From Mycolicibacterium chubuense NBB4 (GTDB lineage: Bacteria > Actinomycetota > Actinomycetes > Mycobacteriales > Mycobacteriaceae), in the NCBI RefSeq assembly GCF_000266905.1, contig NC_018027.1, positions 1,736,001 through 1,800,000 of the forward strand: a stretch of 64,000 nt of DNA, written 5' to 3'. Made by a program: the position numbers and the translations under genes. This document shows, in pieces, positions 1-8,464 of this stretch (the stretch's first letter is position 1; every line of letters starts with the position of its first letter). The notes under the pieces are model-generated. The model was not told the DNA's origin, did no database searches, and was given only the letters and a program-made list of their open reading frames with translations.

Positions 1-1191
1 CGGCCACGGTCGCCGAACCACGGCGACGGCCACCCGGTTCCAGTGGCGGCGGGACAGATCGGCGCGGGGTTCTCCGATGCCGTGTCTGGCGGCCAGCGCC
101 AAGACCGGCGGGAGCAGTGTCACTGTGGCCAGGAACCCGATCAGCACTGCGACCGCGCACGCGGGGCCCAGGCCCTGGAAGACACTGAGTCGGGCGAAGA
201 CCATGGCGGCGAAGGCCAGCGCGACGGTGGCCGCCGAGGCCATGATGACGCGTCCGATGCTGCCGGTCGCCGCCACGATGGCTTCTTCTGCGTGGATGCC
301 CTGCCGTCGTTGCTCGTGGTAGCGACTGATCAAGAACACGCTGTAGTCGGTGCCCGCACCCAACAGGATGGCCACCAAGAACGTGATGGTGAACTGTGAG
401 ACCGGCACGCCCGCTTCGCCCAGGCCCGAGAGGATTCCGCGCGCGACGACCAGGCTGACGCCGATGACGAGCAGCGGTAGGAGCGCGGTGAACACAGAGC
501 GATAGACCAGGAGAAGTATCAGAGCGATGATCGCCGCAGTGGCGATCGAAACGATGTGCGCATCGCGTTCGCCGGTGGCGATCTGATCGTGGAATGTCGT
601 GGGGGGACCCGTGACGTGGGCCGTGGTCGGAGTGCCGGCGAAGGCCGAGGCCACGCCGGCCCGCACGGCATCGACCGCCTCGGTGGCCTTGGGGTCGCCG
701 AGCGTGCCGGCGATGCCGACCGGGAGGAACCAGGCCTTCCCGTCCGCGCTGATCGCGTGTCCCTTGGTCGTGGGGTCGGCGAGAAGATCCTGCACCATCA
801 GGACGTGCGTGGTGTCGGCACGCAGTGCGGCCACGAGTTCGTCGTAGCGGTGCCGCACCGAGGAGGTCAGTCCCTGCGGGTCCTCCATCGCGACGATGAT
901 CGAGGTTTTCGCGCCTCGCTCGTCAAAGGCGGTGGCCATGTCGTCGAAAGCTCGAAATGAGGCCACGTCGTTGGGCAGCAGTTGCACAGACTGCTGGCGG
1001 ACGACGCTTTCGAGCTGGGGGAACACGACCGCCAGTAGCACGGCCGCGCCGATCCACGCCGCTATCACCAGCCCCTTGTGCCGGATGGTGAATCGGCCGA
1101 GCGCTGCCAGCCGGGGGCTGTATTCACCCGTGCGCCCGCGAGGCCCCTGTGGCCGCTTGGTCGTTACCGTCGTCAACGGGACCACCGGCAC
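1..1191 (-). CDS. MmpL-family RND transporter, N-terminal part (runs off left edge)
   Basis: About 397 N-terminal residues of an inner-membrane MmpL protein, the proton-driven RND exporters that move lipids or small molecules across the mycobacterial envelope. A basic N-terminus is followed by a first transmembrane segment, a periplasmic porter domain of about 150 residues, then a block of hydrophobic helices containing the GAGTDYSVFL segment, the Asp-Tyr proton-relay signature of MmpL proteins. The frame is open to base 1, so the second half lies outside. The start is uncertain: GTG at 1191 gives a typical short basic leader; an in-frame ATG at 1239 would add 16 residues. It is transcribed away from a TetR gene with tandem operators between them, so repression by that TetR is likely. 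The cargo cannot be told from this half. Confidence 0.9.
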   Translation of the reverse strand, partial: MPVVPLTTVTTKRPQGPRGRTGEYSPRLAALGRFTIRHKGLVIAAWIGAAVLLAVVFPQLESVVRQQSVQLLPNDVASFRAFDDMATAFDERGAKTSIIVAMEDPQGLTSSVRHRYDELVAALRADTTHVLMVQDLLADPTTKGHAISADGKAWFLPVGIAGTLGDPKATEAVDAVRAGVASAFAGTPTTAHVTGPPTTFHDQIATGERDAHIVSIATAAIIALILLLVYRSVFTALLPLLVIGVSLVVARGILSGLGEAGVPVSQFTITFLVAILLGAGTDYSVFLISRYHEQRRQGIHAEEAIVAATGSIGRVIMASAATVALAFAAMVFARLSVFQGLGPACAVAVLIGFLATVTLLPPVLALAARHGIGEPRADLSRRHWNRVAVAVVRRPWP

Positions 1192-1324
1192 GAGAGGCCA
1201 GCTTCGAGAACATGTTTCGGCGGTGCCGCGTCGATACATGCCATGCCCCGGGCGGCTCGGCGAGGCCGCAAGGGAGCTTCGAGCGATTGACGGTCCGAAA
1301 CCACCGGCGGCCCCTTATCATCAT

Positions 1325-1365
1325 GGTGAAGAGCTTCACCAACCAATTGGGTGACACTCTTCACC
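1325..1365. promoter_or_regulatory. Tandem operator pair GGTGA-N6-TCACC between mmpL and tetR
   Basis: Two copies of the inverted repeat GGTGA-N6-TCACC lie at 1325-1340 and 1350-1365, with centres 25 bp apart. In the first copy the arms extend to 8 bp (TGGTGAAG/CTTCACCA). They sit in the divergent promoter region between the MmpL gene and the TetR gene, the usual place for a site that controls both. Symmetry and duplication are read directly; binding by the adjacent TetR is inferred. Confidence 0.75.
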
Positions 1366-1421
1366 AAACTTGGGCGGCGGCGCAACCCCCGCCGGCGAAC
1401 CGGGAGGTGCTGCACGCTTCG

Positions 1422-2084
1422 ATGGCCATGCATCGCGGAATGACCGCGGATCAACGACGGGAGCAGCGGCGCGGGCAACTGATGGAGGCGGCTCTCGACG
1501 CCGTCGCAGAACGCGGCGTGAGCGATCTACGCGTGCGCGCCGTCAGTGCGCGGGCGCGGCTCAACGACCGGTACTTCTACGAGAGCTTCCGTGATTGCCA
1601 AGAGCTCCTCCTGGCGACCTTCGATGACCAGTTCACCCGTGCCCTGACAGGGATCATGGCGACGCTGACGGAGTCGCCGCCCGACCTCAGGCCTCGGGTC
1701 AGGGATATCCTCGAGTTCGCCTTCGCCTTCATCGACGACGACCCTCGGCGTGCGCGGCTGCTCACCGAGCTCCAGACGGCCGAAGCTCTCGCTTCGCGTC
1801 GTCACGAGGTGATCGACACCCTCACTGAGATCATGGTGGGGCAGGTGCGACACCTGCTCGGAGTGAACGCGGGAACTGACGACACGATCAGGTTGACGGC
1901 GTTGACCGTCATCAGCGGCCTTCTCGAGTTGGTCGCACAGTGGTACCGAAGCGAGGTGAGTGTCAGCAGAGCTCAGCTGATCGAGTTCGCCACCGCACTC
2001 GTCGTCACCACCACGGACATCACGGGCTCACTGGAACGTCAGCTCGCGCCGCTCGACGACGGCGAACCCACAGATGCCTCTTGA
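1422..2084 (+). CDS. TetR/AcrR-family transcriptional regulator
   Basis: A 220-residue TetR-type repressor. The N-terminal 50 residues after the QRREQRRGQLMEAALDA helix form the HTH; RVRAVSARARLNDRYFYESF corresponds to the recognition region, ending in the usual Y-F-Y. The remainder is an alpha-helical ligand domain with no close signature. The frame stays open far upstream, but the first plausible starts are ATG 1422, 1428 or 1440, all downstream of the tandem operators; the most upstream is given. It diverges from the MmpL gene and is therefore its probable local repressor and its own. It ends 9 bp from the convergent cupin gene. Confidence 0.85.
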   Translation: MAMHRGMTADQRREQRRGQLMEAALDAVAERGVSDLRVRAVSARARLNDRYFYESFRDCQELLLATFDDQFTRALTGIMATLTESPPDLRPRVRDILEFAFAFIDDDPRRARLLTELQTAEALASRRHEVIDTLTEIMVGQVRHLLGVNAGTDDTIRLTALTVISGLLELVAQWYRSEVSVSRAQLIEFATALVVTTTDITGSLERQLAPLDDGEPTDAS

Positions 2085-2093
2085 GCAGGGGAG

Positions 2094-2420
2094 CTACTTC
2101 GCGACGGTGAGCAATACGGCGCTGTCCTCGAGGGCCTCGAGACTGTGTCGGTGCGGGGGGATGATCAGCAGGTCGCCGGCTCGGCCCTCCCATGCGTCGT
2201 CGCCGGCATGGAGGCGCACCCGGCCGCTCAGCACGAAAAGTGTTGCTTCGCCCGGACTCTCGTGCTCGGCCAGCGATGTGCCCGCGGTCAGGCCGAGGAC
2301 CGTCTGGCGCAGCTTCTGTTCGTGACCGCCGTAGACGGTGCCGGCGCTGCGACCGGTGGATGCCGTGGCGGCCTTCTCGAGGTGCTCGCGGGCGACGGCG
2401 TCCAGGGAGAGCTTGTGCAT
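2094..2420 (-). CDS. Small cupin-domain protein
   Basis: A 108-residue single-domain cupin (beta-barrel). It carries an AEHESPGEATLFVLSGRVRL segment, a cupin motif 1 with the spaced His and Glu metal ligands, and a second conserved block PPHRHSLEALEDS. The enzyme or sensor role is unknown. The start was chosen at the second of two close ATGs because GGAAGG lies six bases before it; ATG 2426 would add two residues. It is divergent from the ferredoxin-haemoglobin operon, and both promoters share the inverted repeat at 2512-2538, so co-regulation is plausible. Confidence 0.75.
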   Translation of the reverse strand: MHKLSLDAVAREHLEKAATASTGRSAGTVYGGHEQKLRQTVLGLTAGTSLAEHESPGEATLFVLSGRVRLHAGDDAWEGRAGDLLIIPPHRHSLEALEDSAVLLTVAK

Positions 2421-2511
2421 GGTCATCCTTCCGTCGGTGCCCGCTCGGTCCCGCAGGCATTGCTCCACCACCTTAACCAAATCTGCGTTGGAGAAATCGT
2501 CGCCAGGGCTA

Positions 2512-2539
2512 GTTTTCACAAAGAATGATTGTGTAAACT
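2512..2539. promoter_or_regulatory. Inverted repeat overlapping a leaderless promoter of the ferredoxin operon
   Basis: Arms GTTTTCACAA and TTGTGTAAAC (9 of 10 complementary) are separated by 7 bp. The right arm overlaps TAAACT, a TANNNT -10 element whose expected start point falls at about base 2546-2547, the A of the ferredoxin ATG, so the transcript is probably leaderless. A protein bound here would block the promoter. The cysteine-containing HTH protein encoded second in the operon is the obvious candidate (inference). Confidence 0.65.
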
Positions 2540-2546
2540 CAGGGCC

Positions 2547-2894
2547 ATGACCTACGTGATCGGAAAGCCGTGTGTGGATGTGAAAGACCGCGCCTGCGTG
2601 GAGGAGTGCCCGGTCGATTGCATCTACGAAGGCGGCCGCGCGCTCTACATCCATCCGGACGAGTGCGTGGACTGTGGAGCATGCGAACCGGTCTGCCCGG
2701 TGGAGGCGATCTACTACGAAGACGATCTGCCGGCCGACCAGCACGAGCACCTGGCCGACAACGCGGCCTTCTTCTCCGACCCGCTGCCCGGACGCGAGGG
2801 CCCGCTGGGTTCGCCCGGGGGAGCAGCCAAGCTCGGTCCGTTGGCGGTCGACGCACCGCTGGTGGCCGGGATGCCGCCGCAGGAGCAGTCGTGA
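2547..2894 (+). CDS. 7Fe ferredoxin, FdxA/FdxC type
   Basis: A 115-residue cytoplasmic electron carrier. It has the mycobacterial 7Fe layout: an N-terminal cysteine set (around residues 9-25, ending in ECPVDC) and a complete second motif [11 protein letters not shown] followed by [10 protein letters not shown]. The C-terminal tail with SPGGAAKLG is typical of the same family. One cluster is expected to be [3Fe-4S] and the other [4Fe-4S]. The start is the ATG after the TAAACT promoter, with no ribosome-binding site, fitting a leaderless message. The stop overlaps the GTG of the next gene by 4 bp, so the two are translationally coupled. The partner is unknown; a haemoglobin encoded downstream could be reduced by it. 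Confidence 0.9.
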   Translation: MTYVIGKPCVDVKDRACVEECPVDCIYEGGRALYIHPDECVDCGACEPVCPVEAIYYEDDLPADQHEHLADNAAFFSDPLPGREGPLGSPGGAAKLGPLAVDAPLVAGMPPQEQS

Positions 2895-3529
2895 GCGGGC
2901 GGCGCGGGGAGGTGCTGGAGTTGCTGCGGGCTGCCGACGGCCCGCTGAGTATCACCGCGATCGCCGGCGAGTTGGGGATACACCCCAACACCGTGCGCTT
3001 CCACCTCGATGCGCTGGCAGGAGCGGGGCAGGTCGAGGCGGTCGAGGCCGGTCGAACCAAACCCGGCCGCCCGCCCCTGATGTTCCGAGCGGTCGCGGGC
3101 ATGGACCCGGCGGGACCTCGCGATTACCAGATGCTGGCAGGTATTCTCGCCGACGCGCTCGCCCGCCAGCCGCGACCGTCGGCGCGGGCCATGGCGGCCG
3201 GGCGGGCCAGCGCCGAGCGTGTCGCAGAACCCGCTCGCACGCGCAGCCGCCGTCAGGCCGTCGACCGCCTCACCGGGCTGCTCGACCAACTGGGCTTCGC
3301 CCCCGAAAAGGGCTCAGCGGCACGGAGGTCCGACGAGATCGGGCTGCGCAACTGCCCGTTCCTGGAACTGGTCGACACCCGCAGAGACGTGATCTGCCCG
3401 ATCCACCTCGGGATCATGCAGGGCGCACTGGAAGCATGGGATGCACCCGTCACCGTCGACGCTCTCACTCCGTTCGCCGAGCCGGATCGCTGCGTTGCGC
3501 ATCTGGTCTCGGCCGGGAGCACGTCATGA
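2891..3529 (+). CDS. HTH regulator with C-terminal cysteines (ArsR/SufR-like, COG2345 type)
   Basis: A 212-residue protein. Residues about 5-60 form a winged HTH of the ArsR/DeoR sort ([20 protein letters not shown]). The C-terminal part holds three spaced cysteines in the contexts NCPFLE, VICPIH and RCVAHL, resembling the Fe-S ligand set of SufR-like regulators. This suggests sensing of oxygen, nitric oxide or Fe-S status. It starts with GTG inside the GTGA overlap with the ferredoxin stop, and its own stop overlaps the next ATG. Being second in an operon with a palindromic promoter fits autoregulation. Fe-S binding is inferred from cysteine pattern only. Confidence 0.8.
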   Translation: MSGRRGEVLELLRAADGPLSITAIAGELGIHPNTVRFHLDALAGAGQVEAVEAGRTKPGRPPLMFRAVAGMDPAGPRDYQMLAGILADALARQPRPSARAMAAGRASAERVAEPARTRSRRQAVDRLTGLLDQLGFAPEKGSAARRSDEIGLRNCPFLELVDTRRDVICPIHLGIMQGALEAWDAPVTVDALTPFAEPDRCVAHLVSAGSTS

Positions 3530-3978
3530 GCACCGCGCACGCCGTCGCCGCCGCCGTCAGCTTCACGTGGCTGGGTATGGTGATCGCGATTTCGTTCATC
3601 GAGGCGCCGCTGAAGTTCCGTGCCCCCGGGGTTTCGCTGCAGATCGGCTTGGGTATCGGGCGGCTGGTGTTTCGCGCGCTGAACACGGTCGAGGCCGTCC
3701 TGGCCGTCGTCCTGCTGATCCTCCTGGTCGCCGACCCGCCTTCGCCGACCGCAATAGCCGCGGTGTGTGTGGTCGTCGTGGTGTTGGCCGCGCAACTGCT
3801 GGTGGTGCGGCCGCGCCTGACGCGGCGCTCCGACCTGGTCCTCGCCGGGTCCGCCGCTCCGCACGAGGCTGACCAGCCGACCCGCCGGTCGCGGGTCCAC
3901 TACAGCTACGTCGGTCTGGAACTGGTGAAGATCGCCGCATTGGTGATCAGCGGTGCCGCAGTGCTGGCAGGCGCCTGA
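3526..3978 (+). CDS. Four-helix integral membrane protein, unknown function
   Basis: A 150-residue protein with four hydrophobic segments at about residues 5-25, 48-70, 76-95 and 128-148. The conserved-looking stretch FIEAPLKFRAPG lies after helix 1, and a basic loop before the last helix. There is no signal peptidase site. I recognise no named family. It overlaps the preceding stop (ATGA), so it belongs to the ferredoxin-regulator operon; a membrane role in electron transfer or gas handling is conceivable but unsupported. Confidence 0.75.
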   Translation: MSTAHAVAAAVSFTWLGMVIAISFIEAPLKFRAPGVSLQIGLGIGRLVFRALNTVEAVLAVVLLILLVADPPSPTAIAAVCVVVVVLAAQLLVVRPRLTRRSDLVLAGSAAPHEADQPTRRSRVHYSYVGLELVKIAALVISGAAVLAGA

Positions 3979-4006
3979 ACAACGGACAGTGCATGAGGAG
4001 GGAACC

Positions 4007-4348
4007 ATGAAATCTGTTCCACTACGAGTCGTTACCAGCGTGGAGAGCGGCCGGACGCGCCTCCGTGGGCTGTCGGAGTCCGATCTCGACGCGATCGCCT
4101 GGGACTTCCTCGGATCCGAGTTCACCGGCCTCGCCTACGCCAACTGGCCGATCGAGCGTCGCGTCGGCGCCTATCTGACCCACCACGGCATGACTCATCT
4201 GCGGAACAACGGCGACGCACACGCGGCCGTACTGCAGCGCGTTCTGGCCAACGTCGGCACGGCCCTGCGCAACGGCACGCTGTCCGCCGCCACCTGGGCG
4301 AGCTCGCGGCGGCAGCCTCGGGCCGAGCGCATCGCGGTGTCCGGGTGA
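4007..4348 (+). CDS. Hypothetical protein in the truncated haemoglobin operon
   Basis: A 113-residue, probably helical soluble protein with no domain I recognise. The start follows a good GAGGAGGGA ribosome-binding site and the stop overlaps the GTG of the haemoglobin gene, so it is a genuine translated member of the operon. It has several histidines (THHGMTHL) but no cysteines. Its fixed position directly before the globin suggests an accessory role to it (inference). Confidence 0.7.
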   Translation: MKSVPLRVVTSVESGRTRLRGLSESDLDAIAWDFLGSEFTGLAYANWPIERRVGAYLTHHGMTHLRNNGDAHAAVLQRVLANVGTALRNGTLSAATWASSRRQPRAERIAVSG

Positions 4349-4818
4349 ACGACATGGCCGACTCGGGGTCGTCGGCAGCGGGTCTTCGTGATGTGGCCAC
4401 CCGCGCGGACATCGACGTGCTGCTGCGTCGCTTCTACCACGAGGCCTTCGGTGACCAGGTTCTCGCCGCGCCGTTCGCCGAACTCGCTTCGCACGGCCTC
4501 GAACAACACCTTCCCGTCATGTGCGACTTCTGGGAGACCGTGCTGTTCCGGGCCGGGCTGTACCGGCGCAACGCGCTGACCGTCCATCGCGGCATCCACG
4601 AGAGCACACCACTGTCGGCGGTGCATTTCACGCGCTGGCTCGCCCTGTGGACCGCTACCGTCGACCAGATGTATCAGGGTCCTGTCGCCGAACACGCCAA
4701 GATCCAGGCCGGCAGGATCGCCACCGCCATGCACCGGCGCCTGACCGGTGCCCACCACCCGGGCTGGTCACATCGATCCGTTCGAGCCGCAGTCAAGGAG
4801 GATTCATGCGCGTCGTAG
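4345..4818 (+). CDS. Group III truncated haemoglobin
   Basis: A 157-residue protein of the 2-over-2 globin fold, class III (trHbP type). The segments DIDVLLRRFYHEAFGD near residue 25, FWETVLFRAGLYRRN and HFTRWLALW are typical; the His of HFTRW is the expected haem-binding residue. Such globins are linked to nitric oxide, oxygen or peroxide chemistry. It starts at GTG overlapping the preceding stop (or ATG 4354). Its last codons overlap the next gene, and contain that gene's AAGGAGG ribosome-binding site. Two ferredoxins in the same operon could supply electrons. Confidence 0.85.
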   Translation: MNDMADSGSSAAGLRDVATRADIDVLLRRFYHEAFGDQVLAAPFAELASHGLEQHLPVMCDFWETVLFRAGLYRRNALTVHRGIHESTPLSAVHFTRWLALWTATVDQMYQGPVAEHAKIQAGRIATAMHRRLTGAHHPGWSHRSVRAAVKEDSCAS

Positions 4819-4997
4819 TGGACCGTGATCGCTGTGAGGGCAATGCCGTCTGCGTGCGGATCGCACCGAAGATCTTCTCGCTCGACGACGACGATTACGC
4901 CGTGGTGGGTGCCGACCCGGTTCCCGCCGACCAGGAGACACTCGTCGAGCAGGCCATCGCCGAGTGTCCGCGCGCTGCTCTGTCGCGCGCGGACTGA
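4806..4997 (+). CDS. Small ferredoxin, [3Fe-4S] type
   Basis: A 63-residue ferredoxin of the size and pattern of cytochrome P450 partner ferredoxins: CEGNAVC (C-x5-C) early and a single ECPRAAL near the C-terminus. With only three ligand cysteines a [3Fe-4S] cluster is expected. ATG follows AAGGAGG at ideal spacing and lies 13 bases inside the haemoglobin gene. No P450 is encoded nearby, so its partner here is more likely the globin or an unlinked enzyme. Confidence 0.88.
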   Translation: MRVVVDRDRCEGNAVCVRIAPKIFSLDDDDYAVVGADPVPADQETLVEQAIAECPRAALSRAD

Positions 4998-5013
4998 ACC
5001 GGCCGCTCGGGAT

Positions 5014-5391
5014 TCAGCCGGCGGTCGTGGTCATGCGCCGGATGTGCGTCGCCGCGACCGACAGCGCCGCGAGGCTGTGCGGAGCGTGGGCGTGCACGTC
5101 ATCGAGCGAGCGCCGGGACCGTTGCAGCCGTGACTGATTGACGTCCTCCCACGCCTGGATCCGGGTCCGGGGCCGGTCGCTCTCATGGCTCGCCGAATGC
5201 GCGGCGACATCGAGCGTCAGCGACTTCAGCGAGCGGTACAGGTCTTCGCGCAGCGCCAGCCGTGCCTGGGCGGGCCAGCGGTCACCGCGCGGCAGCGCCG
5301 ACACGGCGAGCAGAAGGTCGTCAACCCCGAGGTGGTCCGAGAGGGCGAAGTACGTCGAGGCCAGCGTGGCGGTGTCGTGCCGGCCTTTGCA
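5014..5391 (-). pseudogene. 3' remnant of NAD-dependent glutamate dehydrogenase
   Basis: About 125 codons in one frame read as the extreme C-terminus of the very large (about 1,600-residue) NAD-glutamate dehydrogenase of actinobacteria: YFALSDHLG, SALPRGDRW, ARLALREDLYRSLKSLTLDV and a final LSVAA-IRRM block are family landmarks as I know them. Upstream the frame carries no further homology and runs into the 3' end of the aminotransferase gene at 5417, so more than nine tenths of the gene is missing. An internal GTG at 5304 would give a 96-residue product, but expression as a functional protein is unlikely. It probably marks a deletion or insertion boundary. Confidence 0.7.
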
Positions 5392-5416
5392 TTCAGCGGA
5401 TGGGCGATCGCCCGGG

Positions 5417-6796
5417 TCAGTCGAGGTGGTCGTCGGCGACGGAGAGGGCCTCGTCGAGGATCTGGAGGCCTTCGGCGACCTCGTCGTCGGTGACGTTGCA
5501 CGGTGGCACCGCGTGGATCCGGTTGAAGTTCGCGAACGGCAGCAGCCCCCCGGTCTTGCAGGCGGCCAGTACGGCCGCCATCGCCGGGCTCGTCACGCCG
5601 TAGGGCGCCAACGGCTCGCGGGTCTTCTGGTCAGCCACCAGCTCGATCGCCCAGAACACGCCGAGACCACGTACCTCACCGACGCTGCGATGCCGAGCGG
5701 CGAGCTCGCGCAGGCCCGGACCGAGCACCTGTTCGCCGATACGCGCGGCGTTGTCGACCATGCCCTCGTCCTCCATCGCGTTGATGGTCGCCACCGCGCA
5801 GGCGGTCGCCAGCGGGTGACCGGAATAGGTCAAGCCGCCGGGGTAGGCGCGGTCGGCGAACGTCGCGTAGATCGCGTCGTTGATGGCGACGCCGCCGAGC
5901 GGAACGTAGCCGGACGTCACGCCTTTGGCGAACGTGATGAGGTCGGGGACGACGTCGAAGTTTTCGATCGCGAACCACTTGCCGGTGCGGCCGAAGCCGG
6001 CCATCACCTCGTCGGCGATGAACACGATGCCGTAGCGGTCGCAGAGCTCGCGGACCCCGGCCAGATAGCCCGGCGGCGGGACCATGATGCCCGCGGTGCC
6101 GGGCACCGACTCGAGGATGATCGCCGCGAACGACTGCGGCCCTTCCATCTGGATCAACCGCTCGAGGTGCTCGAGCGCCCGCTGCGCCTCCTGCTCCTCG
6201 GTTTCGGCGTGGAACGTCGACCGGTAGAGGAACGGGCCGTTGAAGTGCACGACGCCGCTGCTGGCGTAGTCGTTGGGCCAGCGGCGCGGATCCCCGGTCA
6301 GGTTGATGGCGGTATCGGTGCCGCCGTGATACGAGCGGTACCGGGAGAGCACCTTGTAGCGGCCGGTGTGCAGCCGGGCCATCCGCACCGCGTGCTCGAC
6401 GGCGTCGGCGCCGCCGTTGGTGAAGAACACCCGGTTCAGGTCGCCCGGGGTGCGCTCGGCGATCAACCGGGCGGCTTCCGAGCGGGCGTCGTTGACGTGC
6501 TGCGGTGCGATGGTGCACAGCGTGGCGGCTTGCTCGGCAATGGCCGCAACGACTTTCGGATGCTGGTGGCCGATGTTGGTGTTCACCAGCTGCGAGGAGA
6601 AGTCGAGCAGCTTGTTGCCGTCGCCGTCCCAGACATAGGAGCCCTGGGCCGCCAGCACGGTCATCGGCTTGATCTGCGCCTGGGCCGACCAGGAGTGGAA
6701 CACGTGCTTGCGGTCCAGTTCATAGGCCCGCTGCCCGCGAGCGATCGCGGCGTCGAGGTCCTCACCGGTGGGTAGGCCGCTCAAAGTAGTTGTCAT
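5417..6796 (-). CDS. Class III PLP aminotransferase (beta-alanine/omega-amino acid type)
   Basis: A 459-residue cytoplasmic fold-type I aminotransferase of the GabT/omega-transaminase class. The cofactor region shows IADEVMAGFGRTGKWF and TFAKGVTSGYVPLGG, where the Lys of AKG is the expected PLP Schiff-base residue. It lies 32 bp downstream of the methylmalonate-semialdehyde dehydrogenase gene on the same strand, so both are one transcript. Coupling to an enzyme that consumes (methyl)malonate semialdehyde suggests beta-alanine or beta-aminoisobutyrate as amino donor. Taurine or GABA are alternatives; the family is too broad to decide. Confidence 0.85.
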   Translation of the reverse strand: MTTTLSGLPTGEDLDAAIARGQRAYELDRKHVFHSWSAQAQIKPMTVLAAQGSYVWDGDGNKLLDFSSQLVNTNIGHQHPKVVAAIAEQAATLCTIAPQHVNDARSEAARLIAERTPGDLNRVFFTNGGADAVEHAVRMARLHTGRYKVLSRYRSYHGGTDTAINLTGDPRRWPNDYASSGVVHFNGPFLYRSTFHAETEEQEAQRALEHLERLIQMEGPQSFAAIILESVPGTAGIMVPPPGYLAGVRELCDRYGIVFIADEVMAGFGRTGKWFAIENFDVVPDLITFAKGVTSGYVPLGGVAINDAIYATFADRAYPGGLTYSGHPLATACAVATINAMEDEGMVDNAARIGEQVLGPGLRELAARHRSVGEVRGLGVFWAIELVADQKTREPLAPYGVTSPAMAAVLAACKTGGLLPFANFNRIHAVPPCNVTDDEVAEGLQILDEALSVADDHLD

Positions 6797-6828
6797 GGTT
6801 GAGTTCCTGAGCTCTTTCGCGGGTCGGG

Positions 6829-8334
<1,506 letters not shown>

Positions 8335-8397
8335 CAAAGAGCACCTCTCGAACTGGTGAGCTGCCGGTGCAGTTCACCGGGCTTGGTCTCAGTGTGA

Positions 8398-8445
8398 GGC
8401 GGATATACAGCGATGAGCGCTATCAGTCCGTATGCGATATCCGCC
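8398..8445. promoter_or_regulatory. Wide 9-bp inverted repeat in mmsA/pucR divergent promoter
   Basis: GGCGGATAT at 8398-8406 is exactly complementary to ATATCCGCC at 8437-8445, with 30 bp between. This arrangement, between a PucR-family gene and the operon it faces, fits two half-sites for a dimer that loops or touches both promoters. Exact symmetry is seen; function is inferred. Confidence 0.5.
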
Positions 8446-8451
8446 GCGCGC

Positions 8452-8464
8452 TTACACTGTGTAA
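8452..8464 (+). promoter_or_regulatory. Palindromic leaderless promoter of the PucR-family gene
   Basis: TTACAC-T-GTGTAA is a perfect palindrome ending one base before the ATG at 8465. It contains TACACT (8453-8458), a TANNNT -10 element that places transcription start at the A of the ATG, so a leaderless message is expected. No ribosome-binding site is present, in agreement. The symmetry over the -10 element suggests autoregulation. Confidence 0.6.

Noticed and set aside
5138-6775. Long open frame on the plus strand (about 545 codons) opposite the aminotransferase gene
   Set aside because: It is antisense to a clear PLP enzyme, has no recognisable domain and an RV/G/D-rich composition typical of shadows of GC-rich codons.
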